The notes beneath the pieces are model-generated. The model made no database searches. It saw nothing but the letters and a program-made list of their open reading frames with translations, and was not told the origin of the DNA. DNA of 45,560 bases from Saprospiraceae bacterium (GTDB lineage: Bacteria > Bacteroidota > Bacteroidia > Chitinophagales > Saprospiraceae). Below, piece by piece: positions 17,708 to 29,097 of the stretch; positions within the stretch are counted from its first letter, which is position 1; every line of letters starts with the position of its first letter. The DNA lies in the NCBI GenBank assembly GCA_016787285.1, contig JAEUUV010000207.1:1-45560 (forward strand). Direction: 5' to 3'. Position numbers and translations under genes: made by a program.

Positions 17708-18364
17708 ATGATACAGGAATTTGTCAAAAAACGCTGGTTCTCGCTTGCCCTGCTGCTGCTGCTGTTAGCCGCCATACTGCGCAAGAACATACGCTTTCAG
17801 TCCGACGATGTTTCCAGGCCGCCGGCTACCGAAATCCGGGAAAAATACACCGATGCCTCTTCGGCGCCCAAAGCAACCGCCCTGCTGAACGTAGGCGACC
17901 ACGGTGCAACCACCGTTCGTTTCCCCGAGGTGGATGAGGCGGCCACGGTGGCTTTTTTGAAACGGTTCGCGCAAGTAGCCGTGACGGAGCAGGAAAAATT
18001 CGGCATGCCGGCTTCCGTGTTGCTGGCCGCCGCTTACGTGAACAGTTTCGGCGGCGGGCGGGCCTGTGCCGTCCAAGCAAACAACTACCTCGCCACGCGC
18101 TGCTCCGCCGGCTGGAACGGCCCGGAAGCAAATATCTCCGGCACGTGTTTCCGGCAATACGAAACGGCTTGGGAAAGCATCCGCGATTTCGGCGCCGTAC
18201 ACAGCCGAAAAGACTGGTACAAGGCGCTGAAACAGGACGCCAAAGACTGGAAAAAGTGGGTGCAGGCGCTCGTCGCCCACCGGGTATCCGATGTGGAAAA
18301 CGCAGAAGCGGAGATGGTTCGGGTGATTGAGGAGTACCGGTTGTTTGAGTTGGATGGGGAGTGA
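17708..18364 (+). CDS. Glucosaminidase-domain protein, catalytic glutamate apparently missing
   Basis: A 218-residue membrane-anchored protein. A basic start and one hydrophobic segment (about 11-24, SLALLLLLLAAIL) precede a domain of about 150 residues like the N-acetylglucosaminidase domain of flagellar and cell-wall hydrolases. The helix normally written ILAQAxLESGWGxS reads LLAAAYVNSFGGGR here, with asparagine at the expected glutamate. ANNYLATRCSAGWNG and FRQYETAWESIRDFG match the later core. If the alignment is right the protein may bind peptidoglycan without cutting it. I chose the ATG at 17708 because it puts the membrane segment at the N-terminus; the frame is open from 17564. It converges with metF with only 14 nt between the stops. 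Confidence 0.7.
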   Translation: MIQEFVKKRWFSLALLLLLLAAILRKNIRFQSDDVSRPPATEIREKYTDASSAPKATALLNVGDHGATTVRFPEVDEAATVAFLKRFAQVAVTEQEKFGMPASVLLAAAYVNSFGGGRACAVQANNYLATRCSAGWNGPEANISGTCFRQYETAWESIRDFGAVHSRKDWYKALKQDAKDWKKWVQALVAHRVSDVENAEAEMVRVIEEYRLFELDGE

Positions 18365-18378
18365 GCCGGGCGTAACCC

Positions 18379-19335
18379 TCACACCACCGCCTTTGTTATC
18401 CTTCGGATCGTATCCGTGTCGCCCATCGTGTAGTAATGCAGGCAGGGCACGCCCGATTTTTTGAGTTCCAGCGACTGCTGGATACACCATTCGATACCGA
18501 TTTGGCGCACGGCTTCGTCGTCGCCGGCTTTCATGGCCGCGTCCACGAGGTCTTTGGGCATGTTGACGAAAAACTTGCGCGGGATGGCGTTCAGTTGGTA
18601 GCGCCTGGTGAGCGGCTTGAGGCCGGGCACGATCGGTACGTTGATGCCGGCGTTGCGGCAGGCGTCCACGTATTCAAAAAAGCGGGCATTGTCGAAAAAC
18701 ATCTGGGTGACGATGTAGTGCGCCCCGGCGTCCACCTTCATTTTGGTGTAGGCCAGGTCGGTGTCGAAGTTGGGCGACTCGAAGTGTTTTTCCGGGTAGC
18801 CGGCTACGCCGATGCAGAAGTCGGTTTTTTCGCCGTTCACGATGTCGGGGTCGAGGTAGTGGCCCTGGTTCATGCCGGCGATCTGACGTACCAGATCAAG
18901 GGCGTATTTGTGCCCGTCTTCGTGCGGGGTAAAACGCTCTTCAAACTGACGGGCGTCGCCGCGCAGCGCGAGCACGTTGTTTATGCCGAGGAAATTCAGG
19001 TCAATGAGTGCGTTTTCCGTTTCATCCCTGGAAAAACCGCCGCAGATGAGGTGCGGCACAGCGTCCACTTTGAAGCGGTGCATGATGGCCGCACAAATGC
19101 CGACCGTTCCCGGGCGTTTCCGGATGGCGGCTTTTTCATAATATCCCGAAGGCCGCACCTTGTAGATAAATTCTTCCCGGTGGTAGGTCACGTCAATGAA
19201 CGGCGGCTTGAACTCCATCAGCGCGTCCAGGGTGTTGAAAATAGCCTGCATGCTCCCGCCTTTGAGCGGCGGCAGCACTTCAAAGGAAACCAGGGTCTTG
19301 CCCTTGGCTTTGGCAAAATGGTCGGTAACTTTCAT
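18379..19335 (-). CDS. metF: 5,10-methylenetetrahydrofolate reductase
   Basis: A 318-residue FAD-dependent TIM-barrel enzyme that reduces methylenetetrahydrofolate to 5-methyl-THF for methionine synthesis. The family features are the N-terminal SFEVLPPLKG (catalytic glutamate), HLICGGFSRDE, NNVLALRGDAR, IGVAGYPEKH, and AHYIVTQMFFDNARFFEYVD. The length is normal for the bacterial enzyme. Its start is 11 nt downstream of the ftsK stop, so the two probably share a transcript. Confidence 0.95.
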   Translation of the reverse strand: MKVTDHFAKAKGKTLVSFEVLPPLKGGSMQAIFNTLDALMEFKPPFIDVTYHREEFIYKVRPSGYYEKAAIRKRPGTVGICAAIMHRFKVDAVPHLICGGFSRDETENALIDLNFLGINNVLALRGDARQFEERFTPHEDGHKYALDLVRQIAGMNQGHYLDPDIVNGEKTDFCIGVAGYPEKHFESPNFDTDLAYTKMKVDAGAHYIVTQMFFDNARFFEYVDACRNAGINVPIVPGLKPLTRRYQLNAIPRKFFVNMPKDLVDAAMKAGDDEAVRQIGIEWCIQQSLELKKSGVPCLHYYTMGDTDTIRRITKAVV

Positions 19336-19346
19336 AATTGCGGATC

Positions 19347-21833
19347 TTACGGTTTGCGTGCGCGGAGTTCTGTCAAATAGCGCTCCAATTCCGTCACATC
19401 GTAGTACAACACCTCGCGGGGCTTGGAACCTTCGGCGGGGCCGACGATGCCAAGTCCTTCCAGTTGGTCCATGATGCGCCCGGCCCGGTTGTAGCCGAGT
19501 TTCAGCCGGCGCTGGATCATGCTGGTGGAGCCGTGCTGGGTTTCCACCACGAGGCGGGCCGCGTCGTCGAGCATATCGTCTATGTCAGCCAGGCTGACGT
19601 GCTTGGCGCTGCCGCCCTCGTCGTCGCCGTGGAATTCGGGCAGGAAGAACGGCTCGGGGAAGCCCGTCTGGTTGGCGATGAACTCAATGACACGCTCCAC
19701 TTCCGGCGTGTCCACGAAAGCGGATTGCAGGCGAATCACGTCGCCGCCGACGGACAAAAGCATGTCGCCCTTGCCGGTAAGTTGTTCGGCGCCGCCGGCG
19801 TCAAGGATGGTACGGCTGTCCACTTTGGACACTACCTTGTACGCGATACGGGCCGGGAAGTTGGCTTTAATGACCCCGGTGATGATGTTCACCGAGGGGC
19901 GTTGAGTGGCGATGATGAGGTGGATGCCCACAGCCCGCGAGAGTTGTGCGAGACGCCCGATGGGAAGTTCGACTTCCTTGCCGGCGGTCATGATGAGGTC
20001 GGCAAATTCGTCAATCACCAGCACGATGTAGGGCAGGAAACGGTGGCCCTTGAGCGGGTTGAGGCGGCGGGCCACGAACTTGTCGTTGTACTCGGCGATG
20101 TTGCGCACCTCGGCGCTTTTGAGCAGGTTGTAGCGCGACTCCATTTCGATGATGAGGGAATTGAGCGTATGCACGACCTTCTGCGTGTCGGTTACAATCG
20201 GTTCCACCTGATCGGGCAGGAAGGTGAGGAAGTGGTTTTCCAGGCGCGCGTATGGGAACAGTTCCACCTTTTTCGGGTCAATGAGAATGAGTTTGACCTG
20301 CGAAGGGTGTTTTTTGTACAGCAATGAATTCAGGATCACGTTGATACCCACTGACTTACCTTGGCCGGTGGAACCTGCGATGAGCAGGTGCGGCATCTTG
20401 GTCAGGTCGGCCACAAACACCTCATTCTGAATGTTTTTGCCCAGTGCGATGGGCAGTTCCATCTTGGCGCGTTTGAAACGGTCGTCCATGAGCACCTCGC
20501 GCATACCCACCGTCTGGCGTTTTTTGTTGGGCACCTCGATCCCGATGGTGCCTTTGCCGGGGATGGGCGCGATGATGCGGATACCAAGGGCCGATAGGTT
20601 GAGCGCGATGTCGTCCTCCAGGTTTTTGATTTTGGAAATACGGATGCCCCGGGCCGGAACTATCTCGTACAGCGTAACAGTGGGGCCGATGGTCGCCTTG
20701 ATCTTCTCGATGTCAATCTTGAAGTTCATCAGCGTGTGCAGAATCTGGTTTTTGTTCTGCTCCAGTTCGTCGCGGTCAATTTCGAGGTGGGTATTGTCGT
20801 ACTCGTGCAGGAGTTGCAGGTGCGGGTATTCGTAGTGGGAAAGTTCGAGCGTGGGGTCGTACGGCTCCGAGAGGTTGGGCGTGTCCTCCTGAATGGCCTC
20901 CACGGGCGGCTTGTAGGCGGGCGCCTCGTCAGGCAGCACGGGTGCGGGCTGTTCCGGCGGCAGATTGATTTCCAGTTCGGTGTCTTCGATGGCGTCGCCT
21001 TTTTTGGTTTTGCCCTCATCTTCGGCAAAAAGCGCACTTTTCCGGGTCAGGTCGAACGACATCTGACCGCCTTTCGGCACCGTGGACACCTCCGGCGTTG
21101 GGGGGACAGACGTGGCGGTGCTATCTGCACTATCTTCCGTGTGGGAGAATGTGCTTTCCGAACTGCGGTCCACTTTTTTGACCAATGCCGAACGCGAGGC
21201 CCGGTACCGTTTGCCGTATTCGCCGCTGAGCAGGTCGCGCCAGGCGCGCTGGGTTTCGTACCAGAGCTGTCGCCAGGTAAAGTCCGACAAGTCGGGGTTG
21301 TTGTTCCAGACAAAGGTTGCCACGAGCGAAAAAATCAGCAGTGCCACTGTGCCGGGAATGCCGAGAAATTTCTGAATCCATTCGCTCACCGCCTGGCCAA
21401 ACACGCCGCCGACCGGGAACTCCAGGGTTTGTAAAAAAAACGACGATACCACGGACACAATCACCATCCAGATAACCGTACGCTGAAGCGTGAGATACAG
21501 GTGGCTCAGCGGCACCCTGCGCATGAGGGCCAGACCGTAGTTGTACAGTAAGTAGACGAAACCGAACGAGGCAAGACCAAAACCCCAGTACACGATGCTG
21601 TCGGCTAAATAAGCGCCGAGGCGGCCCAGCCAGTTGTCCACCTCCACGTCGCCGAGGAAATTTTCCCAGGTGAAATGCATCACGATGTCGTGATCCTTTT
21701 CCCAGGTGAAAATGTAGGATGTGAAGGCGATCAGGAAATAAAACGACAGGAAGAGCAGGAACATCCCGATGAGTTTCGGGGTGCGCTCGCCATCGAAGTT
21801 GAGGCTGGACTGTCCGCGTCTGCTATTGGCCAT
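19347..21833 (-). CDS. ftsK: DNA translocase FtsK/SpoIIIE
   Basis: An 828-residue translocase that moves chromosomal DNA through the division septum. An N-terminal part with four hydrophobic segments (about 20-190) is followed by a variable linker and the motor. The motor has Walker A GSTGQGKS at about 487-494 and Walker B VLVIDEFADL. A C-terminal winged-helix gamma domain (STSMIQRRLKLGYNRAGRIM) reads the orienting sequences. The size and order are standard. A perfect minus-strand -7 box lies at 21886-21893. metF follows closely. Confidence 0.96.
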   Translation of the reverse strand: MANSRRGQSSLNFDGERTPKLIGMFLLFLSFYFLIAFTSYIFTWEKDHDIVMHFTWENFLGDVEVDNWLGRLGAYLADSIVYWGFGLASFGFVYLLYNYGLALMRRVPLSHLYLTLQRTVIWMVIVSVVSSFFLQTLEFPVGGVFGQAVSEWIQKFLGIPGTVALLIFSLVATFVWNNNPDLSDFTWRQLWYETQRAWRDLLSGEYGKRYRASRSALVKKVDRSSESTFSHTEDSADSTATSVPPTPEVSTVPKGGQMSFDLTRKSALFAEDEGKTKKGDAIEDTELEINLPPEQPAPVLPDEAPAYKPPVEAIQEDTPNLSEPYDPTLELSHYEYPHLQLLHEYDNTHLEIDRDELEQNKNQILHTLMNFKIDIEKIKATIGPTVTLYEIVPARGIRISKIKNLEDDIALNLSALGIRIIAPIPGKGTIGIEVPNKKRQTVGMREVLMDDRFKRAKMELPIALGKNIQNEVFVADLTKMPHLLIAGSTGQGKSVGINVILNSLLYKKHPSQVKLILIDPKKVELFPYARLENHFLTFLPDQVEPIVTDTQKVVHTLNSLIIEMESRYNLLKSAEVRNIAEYNDKFVARRLNPLKGHRFLPYIVLVIDEFADLIMTAGKEVELPIGRLAQLSRAVGIHLIIATQRPSVNIITGVIKANFPARIAYKVVSKVDSRTILDAGGAEQLTGKGDMLLSVGGDVIRLQSAFVDTPEVERVIEFIANQTGFPEPFFLPEFHGDDEGGSAKHVSLADIDDMLDDAARLVVETQHGSTSMIQRRLKLGYNRAGRIMDQLEGLGIVGPAEGSKPREVLYYDVTELERYLTELRARKP

Positions 21834-21885
21834 GCGTGGTATTGGGCGAGTTTTTTGTTTGCCTTCAAAAAGGGGTGATGCCGCG

Positions 21886-21893
21886 CAAAAGTA
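21886..21893 (-). promoter_or_regulatory. -7 box TACTTTTG for ftsK
   Basis: Minus-strand TACTTTTG is a perfect TAnnTTTG box about 52 nt before the ftsK ATG. No good TTTG -33 box was found at the standard distance. Confidence 0.5.
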
Positions 21894-21928
21894 ACGTGTG
21901 GCGGGAAAATGCGGGTTTTTAAATCAGA

Positions 21929-24124
<2,196 letters not shown>

Positions 24125-24157
24125 GGACAACGGGTTTGAAAAGGCGGCAAGATCGGA

Positions 24158-24165
24158 CAAATGTA
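24158..24165 (-). promoter_or_regulatory. -7 box TACATTTG for the mutase gene
   Basis: Minus-strand TACATTTG is a perfect TAnnTTTG box ending 33 nt before the ATG at 24124. It supports that start over longer in-frame choices. Confidence 0.55.
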
Positions 24166-24226
24166 GCGCAAGTTGGCGTGGCAACCGAAGGGACATTTTT
24201 TTCGCCAACCAATAAAACGCTATGCC

Positions 24227-25450
24227 ATGTACACACAACTGCTGGTTTTCCTGACCCTGCTGCTGCACATTTTTGTGCCGGTGCTCCGTGCCCAAACCAC
24301 CGACGGCTCCGAAATCATCCGAGCCTTAAACCCACGCATCGCTGCTGTGGAAAAGGGTGTGTTCACCATTGACGCGCGCTACAAGTTTGCCGATGGCGAG
24401 GACACCCTTGTGCACCGCGGCACATGCTATTTTTTCCGAAAATCAAATCCCGACTCGCTGGCGCCATTCGTCGTCATTTCCGAGGGGAAGCCCGTGTTCG
24501 CCTTCGACGGAGAAAACTTTTACCAGGAGGCCGGCCCTGAAGTGTTCTGGGTAACTGCCGTCAAGGACGTGGGTGGCTTGCGGCGCATGCTGCGCGGCAA
24601 CGTCAAAAAAAGCAATCTGATCTACGAGCCGCTGCTCCGCGTGGATCGGCCGAACCTTCGCCCCGGCGGATTTGATTCGGTAGAGCTCACCGCCGCTCGC
24701 CTCAATGACCTGCCGATGCTGCGGCTAACCGTGCGGGATACCAGCATTGAGGAGGCTCTCGGCGATGTGGCCAACAACAAAATCATTGCAGCCTACCATT
24801 GGGATATTGCGATACCGGACTTCTATTTGGCCCGTGTGGGCAGCGAAGTCTGGCTGTTCGACGGCTGGCAGTACGAGGAGAAACTGTTTTCAGCAATTAC
24901 CCCACTTCCTGACGAAGCGCAATTTTCCGATTATTTCAACCCCGAAAAGTTAGCGGCAACATTTTCGTTCGAGCAGTACGACCCTAACGCCCCGGTGAAA
25001 CGCGAACAAGAACTCATTCAGGCAGGGGCAACACTTCCCGATTTTACTCTGAGCGATTTGCAGGGGCAAACATATTCGGCGAGCGAACAGCAGCAGGGCT
25101 TGCTCTTGCTCGACTTTTGGTACAAAGGCTGTTTCCCCTGCCAGATGGCCATGCCTAAACTGGAAAATTTGCACCAAAAATACGCCTCGAAAGGCCTTCA
25201 AGTGCTGGGCATAAACCCGTTCGACAAAAACAACGACGCGCTGAAGGAATGGCTTAAAACGCGCAAGGTCACCTACAACACCCTGTTTGATCCGGAGAAA
25301 ACCCTGCCCCAAGCGGTTGGCATCATCGGGTACCCCCTGCTGATCATTGCCGACGCAAAAACCAAGAACGTGCTCCATGTCCACTCCGGGTTCAGCGAAG
25401 AAATGGAGGCCGAACTGGAGCCGATACTTGTCAAGCATTTGAAAAAATAG
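24227..25450 (+). CDS. Secreted TlpA-like thioredoxin-fold protein
   Basis: A 407-residue exported protein with a signal peptide (about 1-23, ending VLRAQ). It has a family-specific N-terminal region of about 230 residues that I do not recognise. A C-terminal TlpA/AhpC-TSA thioredoxin domain (about 265-405) carries the redox motif GCFPC, preceded by [17 protein letters not shown], and the cis-proline segment [13 protein letters not shown]. Such proteins act as periplasmic thiol-disulfide oxidoreductases. The substrate is unknown. The frame opens at 24173, but the ATG at 24227 begins the signal peptide. It is divergent from the mutase gene. Confidence 0.85.
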   Translation: MYTQLLVFLTLLLHIFVPVLRAQTTDGSEIIRALNPRIAAVEKGVFTIDARYKFADGEDTLVHRGTCYFFRKSNPDSLAPFVVISEGKPVFAFDGENFYQEAGPEVFWVTAVKDVGGLRRMLRGNVKKSNLIYEPLLRVDRPNLRPGGFDSVELTAARLNDLPMLRLTVRDTSIEEALGDVANNKIIAAYHWDIAIPDFYLARVGSEVWLFDGWQYEEKLFSAITPLPDEAQFSDYFNPEKLAATFSFEQYDPNAPVKREQELIQAGATLPDFTLSDLQGQTYSASEQQQGLLLLDFWYKGCFPCQMAMPKLENLHQKYASKGLQVLGINPFDKNNDALKEWLKTRKVTYNTLFDPEKTLPQAVGIIGYPLLIIADAKTKNVLHVHSGFSEEMEAELEPILVKHLKK

Positions 25451-25494
25451 GCGCGGGGAATCATGGCTGGTTTATGCATCAAGACGTGTCTACC

Positions 25495-25513
25495 AACCCC
25501 GAACAGGGGGTTT
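25495..25513. repeat. Short REP-like palindrome
   Basis: AACCCC-GAACAG-GGGGTTT forms a small inverted repeat. A near copy, AACCCGAACCGGGGATTTC, lies at 26544-26562 on the other side of the glycosyltransferase gene. Confidence 0.45.
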
Positions 25514-25516
25514 CAC

Positions 25517-25582
25517 AAAGATGCCATCAAAGCTGCGATCAACCAGTATATCGTGGGTACGCGAAGGAAGAATTGCAAGTAA
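25517..25582 (+). pseudogene. Internally deleted remnant of an NTF2-like gene
   Basis: The frame from 25517 to the stop at 25580-25582 reads KDAIKAAINQ joined directly to YIVGTRRKNCK. The first part matches KAAIKAAINQ near the N-terminus, and the second matches YIIDTRRKMCK at the extreme C-terminus, of the intact protein encoded at 26625-27083. A large internal deletion in a duplicated paralogue explains this best. The DNA identity of the first block is also high. Confidence 0.75.
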
Positions 25583-25602
25583 CGGTGTTCGGTGCAAACA
25601 AA

Positions 25603-25610
25603 TACATTTG
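25603..25610 (+). promoter_or_regulatory. -7 box TACATTTG for the glycosyltransferase gene
   Basis: A perfect TAnnTTTG box 26 nt before the ATG at 25637. No clear -33 box was found. Confidence 0.45.
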
Positions 25611-25636
25611 CTGCTCAAATCAGCGCACCTGCATCC

Positions 25637-26521
25637 ATGTGTCCCAAAGTCTCCGGCTTTACTTTTATCCGAAATGCCCTGCTTTACGACTACCCGGTTG
25701 TGGAAGCCATTACCTCCATTCTACCTGTTTGCGATTATTTTCTGGTAGCGGTAGGCAAGTCCGACGACGATACGCTCGCCCTCGTACGTAGCATCGGCGA
25801 TGCCCGAATTCACATCCTGGAAACGGAATGGGACGACAGTTTGCGCGAAGGCGGTCGCGTGCTGGCCGAAGAAACCAACAAAGCCTTCGACGCCATCCCG
25901 CCGGAGTACGACTGGTGCTTTTACATTCAGGCCGATGAGTGTGTGCATGAAGTTGATTTGCCCGCCATCCGCGCCGGTATGGAACGCTGGCTCGACGACC
26001 CGGATACCGATGGTTTGCTCTTGCAATACCGGCATTTTTACGGGTCATACGATTATGTCGGAGTCGGACGCCGGTGGTATCGCCGGGAAGTACGCATCAT
26101 TCGCAACGACAAACGCATCCGCTCGTACCGCGATGCCCAGGGGTTCCGGATCGGCGACGATGCCCGAAAACTGCGCGTACGCCTGCTGGATGCGCATATG
26201 CACCACTACGGATGGGTGCGACACCCGGCGGCGCAACAACGCAAACAACTAAATTTCAACCGCCTGTGGCACTCCGACGAAAAAGTGCAGGCGAAAGTGG
26301 GCAACGCAGAGGTGTTTCGCTACAACGGCACAGAGCCGCTCGAACGGTATGCGGGTACCCATCCGGCAGTGATGCTGCCCCGTATTCAGGCGGTGAACTG
26401 GCAGTTTGAGGGCAATCCCGAGCAAATGCGCTGGTCGTGGAAAGACCGCCTCTCCCGTTTTGTGGAAAAACACACCGGATGGAGGCCGGGCGAGTACAAA
26501 AATTACATGTTGCGACGGTAG
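25637..26521 (+). CDS. Glycosyltransferase family 2-like protein
   Basis: A 294-residue probably cytoplasmic protein with a GT-A-like start (SGFTFIRNALLYDYPVVEAI), an acidic WCFYIQADECVHEVD segment in the place of a DxD motif, and a conserved MHHYGWVRHPAAQ histidine region. This pattern is seen in family-2-like transferases that modify glycans in Bacteroidota. Donor and acceptor are unknown. The frame opens at 25592; I chose the ATG at 25637 because it begins the conserved N-terminus and follows a -7 box. Short palindromes flank the gene, and the NTF2-like remnant and the intact NTF2-like gene lie on either side, hinting at local rearrangement. Confidence 0.72.
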   Translation: MCPKVSGFTFIRNALLYDYPVVEAITSILPVCDYFLVAVGKSDDDTLALVRSIGDARIHILETEWDDSLREGGRVLAEETNKAFDAIPPEYDWCFYIQADECVHEVDLPAIRAGMERWLDDPDTDGLLLQYRHFYGSYDYVGVGRRWYRREVRIIRNDKRIRSYRDAQGFRIGDDARKLRVRLLDAHMHHYGWVRHPAAQQRKQLNFNRLWHSDEKVQAKVGNAEVFRYNGTEPLERYAGTHPAVMLPRIQAVNWQFEGNPEQMRWSWKDRLSRFVEKHTGWRPGEYKNYMLRR

Positions 26522-26543
26522 CCGGGCCAAGTTGCGCCTATCG

Positions 26544-26562
26544 AACCCGAACCGGGGATTTC
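26544..26562. repeat. Short REP-like palindrome, second copy
   Basis: AACCCGAACCGGGGATTTC closely matches the palindrome at 25495-25513 and lies just past the glycosyltransferase stop. Confidence 0.45.
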
Positions 26563-26624
26563 ATCGAAAAACCGGGAAGCCACCCACCAGACTGGTCATT
26601 TTTGCACAACACAACCGGACAACG

Positions 26625-27083
26625 ATGACTTTTTTCCGAACTCTTTTTCTGCTCGCTGCGCTTGGAGCGCCGTATCTGATTGCCGCCCAAAAACATGATA
26701 AAGCCGCCATCAAGGCTGCGATCAATCAGTTCTTCGAAGGTATGGCCAAGGGCGACAGCACGCTCTTGCTTGGCGCCTGTACAGAAGCGCCGGTTTTGCA
26801 AACCATAAGCGTAGACAAGCAAGGTGCCGTACAGGTGCGCGACGAAGATTTTAGGGAATTCGTCCGCCACGTCACCACGCCCTCCAAAAACACGCTGGAC
26901 GAACGCATTGAATTTGCCGCCATTCATGCCGAAGAATTACTGGCAAGCGTATGGACACCGTACAAGTTTTACCTGAACGGCAAGTTGTCGCACTGCGGCA
27001 CCAATTCGTTTCAGTTGGTGAAAACCGGTGCCGGCTGGAAAATTCAGTACATCATAGATACGCGTCGAAAAATGTGCAAGTAA
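26625..27083 (+). CDS. Secreted NTF2-like/lumazine-binding-like small protein
   Basis: A 152-residue exported protein with a signal peptide (about 1-22, ending LIAAQ). It has a fold pattern like NTF2/SnoaL or Lumazine_bd_2 proteins: an initial helix AAIKAAINQFFEGMAKGDSTLL and later strands ending FQLVKTGAGWKIQYIIDTRRK. Such proteins often bind small ligands, and the function is unknown. The frame is open from 26406 through the end of the glycosyltransferase gene, but the ATG at 26625 begins the signal peptide. A damaged paralogue lies at 25517-25582. Confidence 0.75.
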   Translation: MTFFRTLFLLAALGAPYLIAAQKHDKAAIKAAINQFFEGMAKGDSTLLLGACTEAPVLQTISVDKQGAVQVRDEDFREFVRHVTTPSKNTLDERIEFAAIHAEELLASVWTPYKFYLNGKLSHCGTNSFQLVKTGAGWKIQYIIDTRRKMCK

Positions 27084-27151
27084 GTTTCCGGAACCTTTGC
27101 CCCCCTGCATCGGTTTTCTTGCCTTTCTTTCAAAAAAATCAAGACCGACCT

Positions 27152-27577
27152 ATGCGCGCTGTTGCTCTTTGCTTGCTGGAACACCAGGGCCGGCTCCTGT
27201 TGCAGGAGTTTTGGCACGAACACGAACAATACCACTACTACCGCCCGCCGGGGGGCGGCATCGAACACGGCGAGCGCGCCGGCGATGCGGTACGCCGTGA
27301 GATGCGCGAGGAACTAAACACGGAAATTTCCGAGCCGGAACTGATTGACGTGCTGGAAAATATTTTCGAGTACGGCGGCGAGCAAAAGCACGAGATCGTA
27401 TTCCTGTTCCGCGCGGAGTTGCAGGATGAGCGCATCACCGGTGTCCCGGAACTGCAACTGACGGACAATACCTATAATTTTCGGGCGGTTTGGAAGCCAC
27501 TGGATGAATTGATTCGCCAGGAAGTAGTGCTGTACCCGGTAGCGTTGCGGGAGCAGTTGGGGGTGCTATTCAAGTAA
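27152..27577 (+). CDS. NUDIX hydrolase
   Basis: A 141-residue NUDIX protein. The signature helix GGIEHGERAGDAVRREMREE fits Gx5Ex7REUxEE, although the usual glycine after the EE pair is asparagine. NUDIX enzymes cleave nucleoside diphosphates linked to other groups; the substrate cannot be assigned. The frame is open from 26951, but the ATG at 27152 (MRAVALCLLE) is the natural domain start. It converges with the VWA gene, with 14 nt between the stops. Confidence 0.88.
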   Translation: MRAVALCLLEHQGRLLLQEFWHEHEQYHYYRPPGGGIEHGERAGDAVRREMREELNTEISEPELIDVLENIFEYGGEQKHEIVFLFRAELQDERITGVPELQLTDNTYNFRAVWKPLDELIRQEVVLYPVALREQLGVLFK

Positions 27578-27591
27578 ACAACCAAGAGTGT

Positions 27592-29013
27592 TTACCATTC
27601 CAGCATTTTCGATACAGTTTCGCCGATTTTTATCTCCACATCCACTGATTTGACGGCTAACCCCGCAGGTTTCACGGGCTTCAAGTCCACCCGGTATTTT
27701 CCCGGTTCCAGTACAAACGATTTCGGGTTATTTTTGACATCGGTGTAGGTACGTCCGCTGGCGACCGACTTGCCGTTACGGAAAATACTGACGGTCGCAT
27801 CCACCAGTTCAGCGCCTTTACGGGCTCCGATTTTTATCTCGCCGGACTCGAAGTTGTGCGAAAGCGAAATCATACCGCCACCCACAAGGGTCTGGCTCTC
27901 GAAGCGTTTTGTCGGTTTCCCGGCAATTTCCAGTCCGCCGATCTCGATGTCGTATGTACCGGGCAAAATCTGGTATCTGGCAGGATTGTGGCTGGCGGAA
28001 TTGTACGACCGCCCCTGTGCTGTCGTTCCCGACTCGCCCTTTTTGTAGATACCGATGGTGGCATCGGAAAGAACACCGTTTCGGGTCACCCGGATTTCGA
28101 AGGTGCCTTGGGCGAAATCTACCATTTTATATATGGTGTCATTTTCGACGATTCGGATGTCGGCTAAGGTTTGGGTGGGTTTGCCGTCCATCGTAACGGA
28201 GGTTACACTCGCGATATATTCTCCGGCCGGGAGCAGCATAATGCGGGGATTGGTTTGTTCTCCCGTGTACGTCCTGCCGGTGAGCAGTTCTTTTGTTTCT
28301 CCTTTTTTAAACACTTTTATGGTGGCATCCATCAGGTTTTCGCCTTGCGTAGCTTTTACGGACAGATACCCGCCCTGAGCAGGTGGCGCTTCCACAGTTT
28401 TTATCAAGGCCTCGTTTAGTTCATTGGCATTATTTGCCGGCAGGTATTGGCCTTCACCAGCCTGAGCGATACACTCCAGAGGCGATTGGTCTTTTTCCTC
28501 AATGCCGAATCCAACGACATGCACTGTAATGTGGACGCCCTGCCCTTTTGCTTTTTGCACCAGATCACATGCATTTCCCTCACAGGTTTCCAGACCATCG
28601 CTGATGAGCACGATGGTCACGGGTTCTTTTTCGCTGCGGATCAACGCAAGTGTGTGGTTGATGGATTTAGCGATAGGCGTTTTGCCCAGCGGGTTGATGG
28701 CGTCTATTTTTGCAGTAAAACTTGTTTTGTTCAGGCGCTCCAGGGGCATCAGCGTTTCGATGTCGGCACAATCGCTTTTGCTCTTGTGGCCATAAGCCAC
28801 CAAACCAATGCGGGCATCATCCGGCAGTTGGGCAACCAAGTTTTTCAAGACTTTTTTGGCTGTCGTGATTTTATACTCGCCCTCCAATTTTTGCCACATG
28901 GAACCAGAGGCATCCAGAATAACAAGAATGTTTGCCGGAGGGTGGTTGGTGGAAGCGGGCAGTATGGTCGGGAAAGCAAAAAGGAGGAGCAGGAATACGT
29001 AAATCGGTTTCAT
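27592..29013 (-). CDS. Secreted von Willebrand factor A protein with three internal repeats
   Basis: A 473-residue exported protein. A signal peptide (about 1-22) precedes a VWA domain (about 28-210) with the metal-ion site DASGS. Three tandem repeats of about 80 residues follow, beginning near GGYLSVKATQGENLMDATI, GTFEIRVTRNGVLSDATI and GEIKIGARKGAELVDATV. Each continues with GR(T/S)Y, NP and a PG(E/T/K)Y segment like a surface beta-sandwich. VWA domains mediate metal-dependent protein binding, and the partner is unknown. I chose the ATG at 29013 because it begins the signal peptide; an in-frame start at 29067 adds a basic stretch. Confidence 0.85.
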   Translation of the reverse strand: MKPIYVFLLLLFAFPTILPASTNHPPANILVILDASGSMWQKLEGEYKITTAKKVLKNLVAQLPDDARIGLVAYGHKSKSDCADIETLMPLERLNKTSFTAKIDAINPLGKTPIAKSINHTLALIRSEKEPVTIVLISDGLETCEGNACDLVQKAKGQGVHITVHVVGFGIEEKDQSPLECIAQAGEGQYLPANNANELNEALIKTVEAPPAQGGYLSVKATQGENLMDATIKVFKKGETKELLTGRTYTGEQTNPRIMLLPAGEYIASVTSVTMDGKPTQTLADIRIVENDTIYKMVDFAQGTFEIRVTRNGVLSDATIGIYKKGESGTTAQGRSYNSASHNPARYQILPGTYDIEIGGLEIAGKPTKRFESQTLVGGGMISLSHNFESGEIKIGARKGAELVDATVSIFRNGKSVASGRTYTDVKNNPKSFVLEPGKYRVDLKPVKPAGLAVKSVDVEIKIGETVSKMLEW

Positions 29014-29097
29014 TTTTTGCCGTTTAAAAGATGAACAATAATTCAGGCGGGAAGGGATTAGGAGCATGAAGGTAGACGAACGACCTCAGAGCAAACG

